Origin: Bacillota bacterium
GTDB taxonomy: Bacteria > Bacillota > Dethiobacteria > DTU022
DNA length: 11,776 nucleotides
Direction of reading: 5' to 3'
Assembly: GCA_012797095.1 (NCBI GenBank)
Contig: JAAZPS010000227.1
Location: forward strand, 1-11,776
Shown here: positions 7,289 through 11,776 of the stretch, in pieces
Layout of the letters: every line of letters starts with the position of its first letter
How positions within the stretch are numbered: position 1 is the first letter of the stretch
Position numbers and translations under genes: made by a program
Notes under the pieces: model-generated
Seen by the model: only the letters and a program-made list of their open reading frames with translations
The model's database searches: none
Told to the model about the DNA's origin: nothing

Positions 7289-8059
7289 TCAAACTCGCAC
7301 CAGATCGATCCCCTGCTGGAGGAATGATTGTGCTTTCTTTTCCGGCAAACCATCGTCGGTAATGATCATCCTGGCAAAGGTACAGGGAGCATAGGAGACC
7401 AACGATCTTTGGGAAAATTTTGTGGAATGAGCCATCACCACCACGCATCGGGAATGGGAGAAAAGATCGTAGTAGTGGATCGCCTCCGGATCATAGGTCA
7501 TCAGGCCGTCGCCAAGGGAGATCCCTTCACAGCTGACGAAGCAGTAATCAAAATTCATCTTTCTGATAAAGGGCTCGGATAGTCGGCCGTAAACGCATTT
7601 CTTGGAAGGATGGTAGATCCCGCCGAGGAGCGAAACCTCGCAGAGTGTCCCCAGAAGATCAAGGATCAGGAGAAAGTTGGTGAAAACATGCAGATTTTTA
7701 AGTTTTCCACTTCTGATCCGATCGGCGATGGCAGCAGCACACCTCAAAACGGTGGAACCGGTCTCGAAAAACAGGTAATCGCCGTTCTGCGGCAGGGCGG
7801 CAGCGTAGCGGGCGATGCGATTTTTCTCGCAGTAGCCGTCGTCGATCGCTTTTTTGAAATCGTAGTGATCGTTGGGGGGCTCAAGTTTGCTGATCGCTCC
7901 ATGAGAACGAAACACTTTCTCTTCCTCGGCCAGCTGATTGCACAGCCGTCTGGCTGTTGCCGGAGAGATCTCGAACCTGCTGCTGATCTCGCTCACTGTG
8001 AGGCGCTCTCTGTCTGCCAGCAGCAGCACCTTTTCTTTACGCAGTTCAACCTTACGCAT
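7289..8059 (-). CDS. DeoR/GlpR-family transcriptional regulator
   Basis: A 256-residue repressor of the DeoR family. The N-terminal winged HTH spans about 5-57, with TVSEISSRFEISPATARRL and the family wing ending RSHGA (52-56). The usual Asp in the TIRRDL recognition helix is Cys here (ATARRLC). The C-terminal effector domain shows FFETGSTVL (98-105), TNFL, LLGGIY, DYCFVSCEGIS, the EA pair at 192-193 and the HSTKF motif (211-215). This domain in relatives binds phosphorylated sugars. The start at 8059 has GGAGGGAGA upstream (8065-8073); the frame extends 12 codons further without better support. It lies about 315 nt upstream of the aldolase start on the same strand, with no terminator between, so it may read through into the operon. 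It probably represses that operon through the TGAGCGA sites, with a phosphorylated pathway intermediate as likely inducer (inference). Confidence 0.92.
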   Translation of the reverse strand: MRKVELRKEKVLLLADRERLTVSEISSRFEISPATARRLCNQLAEEEKVFRSHGAISKLEPPNDHYDFKKAIDDGYCEKNRIARYAAALPQNGDYLFFETGSTVLRCAAAIADRIRSGKLKNLHVFTNFLLILDLLGTLCEVSLLGGIYHPSKKCVYGRLSEPFIRKMNFDYCFVSCEGISLGDGLMTYDPEAIHYYDLFSHSRCVVVMAHSTKFSQRSLVSYAPCTFARMIITDDGLPEKKAQSFLQQGIDLVRV

Positions 8060-8192
8060 AGCGCTCTCCCTCCAGATCATGAGCTGCTGATTCATCTGCG
8101 CGGTCTACACCTTTTTACAGTTAACAGTCCCAGGGTAATTGTGAACAAAGGAGGTGGTCCGAGTAAAGTTGCAGTATTGCTGTATTTACAAT

Positions 8193-8221
8193 ATTTTACC
8201 ACCATTTCTTCAAGTAGTCAA
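8193..8221 (-). promoter_or_regulatory. Sigma-A-type promoter of the DeoR-family gene
   Basis: On the minus strand TTGACT (8216-8221) is separated by 17 bp from TAAAAT (8193-8198). Transcription would start near 8186 and give a leader of about 127 nt before the ATG at 8059. No TGAGCGA copy lies near this promoter, so autoregulation through the same operator is not evident. Confidence 0.6.
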
Positions 8222-8331
8222 TCAGTTTGAATTTCCTTTCAGTAATTTCTGATATTTCAACAGTTTCTGCCCGGCCCAATCGCTTTTCTTCCGATTACGC
8301 CAGCAACTATTATCAACTTGAATGGAAATGA

Positions 8332-8366
8332 TGCCAGATCCCTTTTATTGACAAAGGGATCTGGCA
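8332..8366 (-). terminator. Terminator hairpin after the permease gene
   Basis: A perfect 14-bp inverted repeat (8332-8345 with 8353-8366) has a 7-nt loop and begins 44 nt after the permease stop codon. On the minus strand the stem is followed by TCATTTCC rather than a strong T-run, so efficiency is uncertain. It separates the permease transcript from the regulator. Confidence 0.65.
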
Positions 8367-8409
8367 GAAGATATCTTGGGCAGCTGGCTCCGATAAAAGC
8401 GCCGCCCGG

Positions 8410-9570
8410 TCAGGGAAGTTTGACAAATGAGCCGACGGCGGTAAGCAGGTAAGCGGCGATGACTATTGCTTGAAACAGGGGACCGCCCCAGATGCCCATA
8501 TTCCAGTCGTCGATGCCAAGGGAGGCCTTGTGCCTTCGGGAACTCCGGAAAGCTGGGATCAATGCTACCGCCACACATACGGCGATACCGCCCCCGACGA
8601 GACGCATCAGTTCCAGAAAGGTGCCCAGTCCGGCCATGGCGATAGCCAGTGTCGGCAGGGTTGCCACCAGCCAGGACAGCCGCTCCGACCAGTCCAGCCG
8701 TTCCTTGATAATAACCACCAGGGCATAGGAAGCAGACCAGTAGGTCGTCAGTATGGCCAGCAACATGAATATGGAGCCAACAATTCTGGACCACCCACCG
8801 ATTGCCTTGGTCCAGCCGATGATCGCCACTTCGGTCACTTCCGTGGAGACGGATAGAGTAAAAAAGATAAACGTTATAATAAAGATCAGATTCAAGCCCA
8901 TCCCCAGCATGACCGCCCGGGGAATCAGCTTCTTGTTCCAGGAAAGCCCTTCCACCGCCTGGGGGACAGAGAAATAGGCAGAAAAACTGAACATGACCAT
9001 CCCAAAAAGGGCCAGCGTGCTGTTGCCCACCGGGCCAACCCAGGGGATCGCCTTGAAAGACAGCGTGCAGGAACCGGCAGCGAGAAGCAGCAGGATGACG
9101 GTAAGAGCCCCAATGGCGTATTTTTCGCTGATGCCCAGCACCTTCAAACCGAAAGCAACAACGCCCGCTGCAAGCAGGTAGAAGACCATCTCCGAGACCC
9201 ACAGGGGCCAACCGGTCAGCTCGACCAGTATTTCACCGGCCCCGACGATATAAGCGGCCTGGCTGGAAAAAAGGATCAGCGCCAGCAGGGTGAAAAACAA
9301 CCAGACCCACACTTTCTCGTACCGCCCCTTGAACAGATATTTGCGAAACAGCTCCACCACCTGGACGCCCTGTTCTTCACCGGTGCAAAGTTCGGCGATC
9401 ATCAGATGCATCAGCAGAGAAAAGAGGTACGCCGCAACCAGAATAATGATAATCGATGCAGCACCATTCAGCGAAGCCAGGAAGGGTACCGCCAGAATGC
9501 CGCCGCCTACTCCATACCCGGTAATGATTGAACTTGCTTCAAATAAGGTCAGATTTTTTTTCGCTGCCAC
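8410..9570 (-). CDS. Amino acid permease, aromatic/neutral amino acid (HAAAP-like) transporter
   Basis: A 386-residue integral membrane protein with about 11 hydrophobic spans (roughly 11-32, 36-58, 88-108, 127-142, 151-170, 185-205, 216-238, 263-290, 300-318, 322-341, 360-380). The first span contains GYGVGGGILAVPF, matching the glycine-rich helix 1 (GxxxGxGxLxLPF type) of the hydroxy/aromatic amino acid permease branch of the APC superfamily. It is therefore likely a cation-coupled amino acid importer; the substrate is unknown. The start is uncertain. GTG at 9570 has AGGAGG 12 nt upstream and gives a normal N-terminus. The frame extends to TTG 9660 without support. An ATG at 9599 with AAGGAGG is in another frame and joins this one only by slippage at an A8 run. 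It might import the substrate of the adjacent regulated operon, but it has its own terminator. Confidence 0.88.
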   Translation of the reverse strand: MAAKKNLTLFEASSIITGYGVGGGILAVPFLASLNGAASIIIILVAAYLFSLLMHLMIAELCTGEEQGVQVVELFRKYLFKGRYEKVWVWLFFTLLALILFSSQAAYIVGAGEILVELTGWPLWVSEMVFYLLAAGVVAFGLKVLGISEKYAIGALTVILLLLAAGSCTLSFKAIPWVGPVGNSTLALFGMVMFSFSAYFSVPQAVEGLSWNKKLIPRAVMLGMGLNLIFIITFIFFTLSVSTEVTEVAIIGWTKAIGGWSRIVGSIFMLLAILTTYWSASYALVVIIKERLDWSERLSWLVATLPTLAIAMAGLGTFLELMRLVGGGIAVCVAVALIPAFRSSRRHKASLGIDDWNMGIWGGPLFQAIVIAAYLLTAVGSFVKLP

Positions 9571-9599
9571 AGCAGAACGTCTCCTCCTTTTCTCTCCAT
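9549..9599 (-). promoter_or_regulatory. Upstream ORF and A8 run at the permease start
   Basis: An ATG at 9599 is preceded at 10 nt by AAGGAGG (9610-9616) and opens a 16-codon frame (MERKGGDVLLWQRKKI) ending in TGA at 9551-9549. It overlaps the first seven codons of the permease frame. At the run of eight A (9554-9561) a -1 shift would join it to KNLTLFEA of the permease. It may be a short translated leader, a programmed frameshift site, or an indel in a homopolymer. Confidence 0.4.
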
Positions 9600-9770
9600 C
9601 GGGTTCGATCCTCCTTAAAAATTCCGGATCTGCCTGACAATCTCCTGCCTGAAAGGACAATAATGCGCTTCAATATCGAAGCAAAGCCCACCGCCGATCC
9701 CTGCGGCGGGTCACCGGCAGCCAAGATCAATATTGGTAATTATCCGTTAACCGTACATATTTCATCACAG

Positions 9771-9800
9771 ATTATACAAGGGCACGGCGAAAAGCATTAA
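9771..9800 (-). promoter_or_regulatory. Candidate permease promoter
   Basis: A perfect TATAAT (9771-9776, minus strand) has only a weak TTAATG (9795-9800) as -35 at 18 bp. The leader to the permease start would be about 195 nt and include the 9691-9709 hairpin. With such a poor -35, an activator or another sigma factor is possible. Confidence 0.4.
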
Positions 9801-9842
9801 AGACGCAAAAATCATCATCTTGGAATTTTTAACCCGGGTGTA

Positions 9843-9872
9843 TTGACAATCTAGCACAAAGATTGGTATAAT
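9843..9872 (+). promoter_or_regulatory. Consensus sigma-A promoter of the 3-hydroxyacyl-CoA dehydrogenase
   Basis: A perfect TTGACA (9843-9848) and a perfect TATAAT (9867-9872) are 18 bp apart. Transcription would start near 9879 and give a leader of about 85 nt before the ATG at 9964. Such a strong promoter suggests high constitutive expression. Confidence 0.8.
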
Positions 9873-9963
9873 TCTGAATGCAGTATCTGTTTTTACGGCG
9901 GGATAGAGGGGATCTCGGGCACCGCTCACCCGCCGGATTTAAATCCAATGAAGGGAGATTGAG

Positions 9964-11109
9964 ATGAAAGCGGAAAATGTGAAGAGAATTGCCGTAATCG
10001 GAGCGGGTGATATGGGACACGGTATCGCCACCGCCTTCCTGCTGGGCGGTTTTGCCGTCACCATGAGGGATATCAAGCAGGAATTTGTGGACAAAGGTGT
10101 AGCCGGTATCAAAAGCAGTCTGGATCGGTTCAAGGATAGGGGCAAGATAACCCCGGAAGCATATGATGACGCGCTGTCCCGTCTAAAAACTGCTGTTGAA
10201 CTTGACGAAGCGGTCAAAGATGCAGACTTTGTCATTGAAGCGGTCCCGGAGAATCTGGAGTTGAAACAGAGTGTCTTTACCGATCTGGACAAATTTGCAC
10301 CCAAAAATGCAATCCTGGCCACCAACACCTCCAATATCAGTGTTACCGATATCGCTTCTGCCACCGGCAGGGCGGACAAGGTGATCGGTTATCATTTTTT
10401 CAATCCCGCCGTCCTGATGAAGCTGGTCGAGGTGATCAAGGGTGATCAGAGCAGCGACGAGTCTGCCCAGGTGGGCTACGATCTTGCCAAAAAAATCGGG
10501 AAGGTGCCGGTGATCGTTCAGAAAGACTCCCCCGGTTTTATCTACAATCGGGTTAACGAGCCGACGCTGCTTCTGCTTTCCAAGATCCTTGAAGCCGGGA
10601 GCCCCTCTCCGGAGGAATTTGACGCTGCTTTCAAACCGATCATGCCGATGGCACCCTTCGAGTTGATGGATTATGTCGGCATCGATATCGCCGTGCACGG
10701 GCTTAACTATTTTGCCGAAGTTGTATCCGAAGATTACAAGCCCTCGGACGCCCTGAATGCGTATCTGGAATCCGGAAATCTGGGCAAGAAAACTGGAAAG
10801 GGTTTTTATGACTGGTCCGCAGGTAGACCGAACATAGATCTTTCCAAGGCCACCAGCGAATTCGATCCCAATCATCTGATCGCCCTGCAGGTCAACGAAG
10901 CGACAAAACTGCTGGAGGAAGGGGTTGCCGCCGATGCCGGGCAGGTCGATCTGGCCATGGCCAATGGCGGCGGGGCGCCCATCGGACCATTTGCCCTGGC
11001 AGATGGGATCGGTTACCCGACCCTTCTGGAAAAGCTGGAGGAAGTACACAGCAAATTCCCGCTGGATATTTTCAAGCCGACCAAGATGATGAAAGAAAAA
11101 GCCGAATAA
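9964..11109 (+). CDS. 3-hydroxyacyl-CoA dehydrogenase (3-hydroxybutyryl-CoA dehydrogenase-like)
   Basis: A 381-residue NAD(P)-dependent dehydrogenase that interconverts 3-hydroxyacyl-CoA and 3-ketoacyl-CoA in beta-oxidation or butyrate-type fermentation. The Rossmann dinucleotide loop is GAGDMGHG (13-20). Further landmarks are EAVPE (92-96), NTSNIS (121-126), the catalytic His144 in GYHFFNPA with partner Glu156, and GFIYNRV (191-197). The first C-terminal helical domain spans about 190-285 and ends GKKTGKGFYDW. About 95 residues follow, and 303-380 (NEATKLLEEG, GGGAPIGPFALADGIG) look like a second 3HCDH C-terminal domain. The protein is therefore longer than the 280-residue bacterial Hbd and resembles two-C-terminal-domain forms. 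ATG 9964 has AAGGGAG 6 nt upstream. It stands alone, with its own promoter and terminator, so its link to the left-hand operon is unproven. Confidence 0.93.
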   Translation: MKAENVKRIAVIGAGDMGHGIATAFLLGGFAVTMRDIKQEFVDKGVAGIKSSLDRFKDRGKITPEAYDDALSRLKTAVELDEAVKDADFVIEAVPENLELKQSVFTDLDKFAPKNAILATNTSNISVTDIASATGRADKVIGYHFFNPAVLMKLVEVIKGDQSSDESAQVGYDLAKKIGKVPVIVQKDSPGFIYNRVNEPTLLLLSKILEAGSPSPEEFDAAFKPIMPMAPFELMDYVGIDIAVHGLNYFAEVVSEDYKPSDALNAYLESGNLGKKTGKGFYDWSAGRPNIDLSKATSEFDPNHLIALQVNEATKLLEEGVAADAGQVDLAMANGGGAPIGPFALADGIGYPTLLEKLEEVHSKFPLDIFKPTKMMKEKAE

Positions 11110-11140
11110 AGTATCGGCATAAGCGGAACCGTCTACTTTT

Positions 11141-11174
11141 CCCTGGTGTTAACCCGGTCGGGTTAACACCAGGG
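11141..11174 (+). terminator. Intrinsic terminator after the 3-hydroxyacyl-CoA dehydrogenase
   Basis: A perfect 15-bp inverted repeat (11141-11155 with 11160-11174, CCCTGGTGTTAACCC arm) has a GGTC loop and is followed on the plus strand by ATTTATTGTT. It lies 31 nt after the stop codon. It also sits next to the stop of the converging PspC gene. On the minus strand the stem is followed by AAAAG, not a T-run, so plus-strand function is favoured. Confidence 0.85.
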
Positions 11175-11176
11175 AT

Positions 11177-11368
11177 TTATTGTTCCAACGGTATGATGAA
11201 CATGGCGATAAAATAAAAGATGAGTGCGGTGCCCGCGGTGAATAAAGTCAGCAGAAGATAGAGTAAACGCACCACGGTGGGATCAAGACCAAGATATTCG
11301 GCAAAACCGCCGCAGATCCCGGAAATCATTGAATTGGACCGGGAACGGTACAGTTTTTTCGGCTCCAT
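11177..11368 (-). CDS. PspC domain-containing small membrane protein
   Basis: A 63-residue protein that is almost entirely a PspC domain. A basic N-terminus (MEPKKLYRSRSN) precedes the conserved MISGICGGFAEYLGLDPTVVRLLY motif (14-37) and one transmembrane segment (about 34-60) ending IIPLEQ. PspC proteins sit in the inner membrane; in proteobacteria they take part in the phage-shock envelope stress response, while stand-alone Firmicute copies are less understood. ATG 11368 has a strong GGAAGGAGG about 10 nt upstream. It is a single-gene unit converging with the dehydrogenase; a promoter is proposed at 11533-11562. Confidence 0.93.
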   Translation of the reverse strand: MEPKKLYRSRSNSMISGICGGFAEYLGLDPTVVRLLYLLLTLFTAGTALIFYFIAMFIIPLEQ

Positions 11369-11532
11369 TAAATCTGACCTCCTTCCAATCCCAAAATGAG
11401 GCTCACCCGGATAACAGTGCCTGGAAGCTTCGCCCAGGGGCAGCGCTGGCCGCCTTCCCCAGGTTTCCCGGCCCCGGAGAAACGGACCTTTCCAGGAAAG
11501 CGGTGCGGCCCGCTATCCTTCCCTTTGAAACC

Positions 11533-11562
11533 AGTATAGCAATTCGCGGTAACAGACGTCAA
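11533..11562 (-). promoter_or_regulatory. Sigma-A-type promoter of the PspC gene
   Basis: On the minus strand TTGACG (11557-11562) is separated by 18 bp from TATACT (11533-11538). Transcription would start near 11526 and give a leader of about 158 nt to the ATG at 11368. The leader is GC-rich and may fold, but I recognise no known element. Confidence 0.6.
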
Positions 11563-11695
11563 CCCGCCGCGCTCACTCACTTGCAGTCTTACCGAAGGCG
11601 GATCGGCTCGCTGTTTCTCCAGCCGAATCACTGACCCGAGCTCAAGTTAAGGGACTTTGCTGCATCTTCTGCGGAGATCGATCCAGCCTCCGGAT

Positions 11696-11776
11696 CACGA
11701 CATAACGACCGATCTGTTACTGTGACATAAGTACCTTGTCCTCTCCCACATAGGTGACATTTTATCAAAGTAATTA
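11696..11776 (-). other. Possible C-terminal end of an unidentified ORF, perhaps insertion-sequence-derived
   Basis: A minus-strand frame is open from the right edge and ends at a TGA near 11697. It translates as NYFDKM followed by SPMWERTRYLCHSNRSVVMS. Short basic tails of this kind remind me of read-through ends of insertion-sequence copies, but I cannot name a family. Fewer than 30 residues are visible, so coding status is uncertain. Confidence 0.25.

Larger units (their letters stand above)
8060..8409. other. Intergenic region between regulator and permease genes
   Basis: No credible gene is seen here. It holds the regulator promoter (8193-8221), an imperfect dyad TATTG-N9-CAATA near the predicted regulator start site (about 8175-8195) that might be an autoregulatory site, and the permease terminator (8332-8366). 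A purine-rich AAAGGAGGTGG near 8145 on the plus strand resembles a ribosome site but has no start codon at usable spacing. Confidence 0.6.
9571..9963. other. Divergent intergenic region between permease and 3-hydroxyacyl-CoA dehydrogenase
   Basis: Apart from the short upstream ORF at the permease start, no gene is seen. The region holds a plus-strand consensus promoter (9843-9872), a minus-strand -10 candidate (9771-9776), and in the presumed permease leader a hairpin with CCGCCG/CGGCGG arms (9691-9709, 7-nt loop). Next to it is a near-palindrome GCTTC-N6-GAAGC (9667-9682). I recognise no known riboswitch or T-box motif. The palindrome GGATTTAAATCC (9935-9946) lies in the dehydrogenase leader. 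Confidence 0.6.
11369..11776. other. Right-end region upstream of the PspC gene
   Basis: No complete gene can be supported. It contains the PspC promoter and a GC-rich leader of about 158 nt without a recognised riboswitch. It ends with a minus-strand frame open to the window edge, described separately. GTGACAT occurs twice as direct repeats (11722-11728 and 11754-11760), 32 bp apart. Confidence 0.5.

Noticed and set aside
7201..7362. 53-codon plus-strand ORF after the operator array
   Set aside because: It has only a weak GGGAG upstream, overlaps the 3' end of the regulator gene, and shows no recognisable motif.
7989..7995. Extra TCGCTCA operator copy inside the regulator gene
   Set aside because: It is explained by codons for the conserved VSE of the HTH and has no partner half-site nearby.
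8345..9211. 288-residue minus-strand ORF overlapping the permease
   Set aside because: Its low-complexity Gly/Cys/His-rich product is out of frame with the permease, which carries membrane spans and the family motif.
10183..11049. 288-residue minus-strand ORF
   Set aside because: It is antisense to the clearly conserved 3-hydroxyacyl-CoA dehydrogenase.
11369..11526. Cobalamin-riboswitch-like impression in the GC-rich PspC leader
   Set aside because: Fragments resemble the class, but the conserved B12 box and element order are absent, and PspC is not a B12-related gene.
11368..11631. 87-residue minus-strand ORF upstream of PspC
   Set aside because: It spans the predicted PspC promoter and leader and has biased, unrecognisable composition.

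Overview
The window looks like a chromosomal segment from a Gram-positive anaerobe, most likely of the Clostridia (Peptococcia/Syntrophomonad-like). That is inferred from the strong AAGGAGG-type ribosome binding sites, consensus sigma-A-type promoters, a short PspC protein, a fermentative-type 3-hydroxyacyl-CoA dehydrogenase and a group II intron. No marker gene here fixes the taxon.

Layout. Positions 1-323 (minus strand) are the 5' part of a group II intron that runs off the left edge. Its 5' splice site lies just behind a 10-bp terminator hairpin (331-356), which probably ends the transcription unit to its right. Positions 6972-535 (minus strand) form a tightly spaced five-gene unit: a class II ketose-bisphosphate-type aldolase, an FGGY sugar kinase, a class III (glutamate-1-semialdehyde-like) aminotransferase, an M24/creatinase-fold hydrolase and a tandem HD/HD-GYP protein. 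Upstream is a sigma-A-like promoter (7043-7072) next to an array of TGAGCGA half-sites (7078-7147), probably operators for the DeoR-family repressor encoded at 7289-8059. Further upstream on the same strand are an 11-TM aromatic/neutral amino-acid-type permease (8410-9570) and its terminator. To the right, a two-C-terminal-domain 3-hydroxyacyl-CoA dehydrogenase (9964-11109, plus strand) has a perfect TTGACA/TATAAT promoter and a strong terminator. It converges on a small PspC membrane protein (11177-11368, minus strand). The last ~250 bases hold the PspC promoter and, at the edge, the tail of an unidentified minus-strand reading frame.

How the genes may work together (inference). A DeoR-family regulator next to an FGGY kinase and a class II aldolase is the usual layout for catabolism of a sugar or polyol: phosphorylation, then aldol cleavage to a triose phosphate. 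An aminotransferase and a C-N hydrolase-fold (M24) protein in the same transcript suggest a nitrogen-containing substrate, such as an amino-polyol, amino sugar or sugar-amine conjugate. I know of no described pathway with exactly this set. The HD-GYP gene at the operon end would couple its expression to cyclic-di-GMP turnover.
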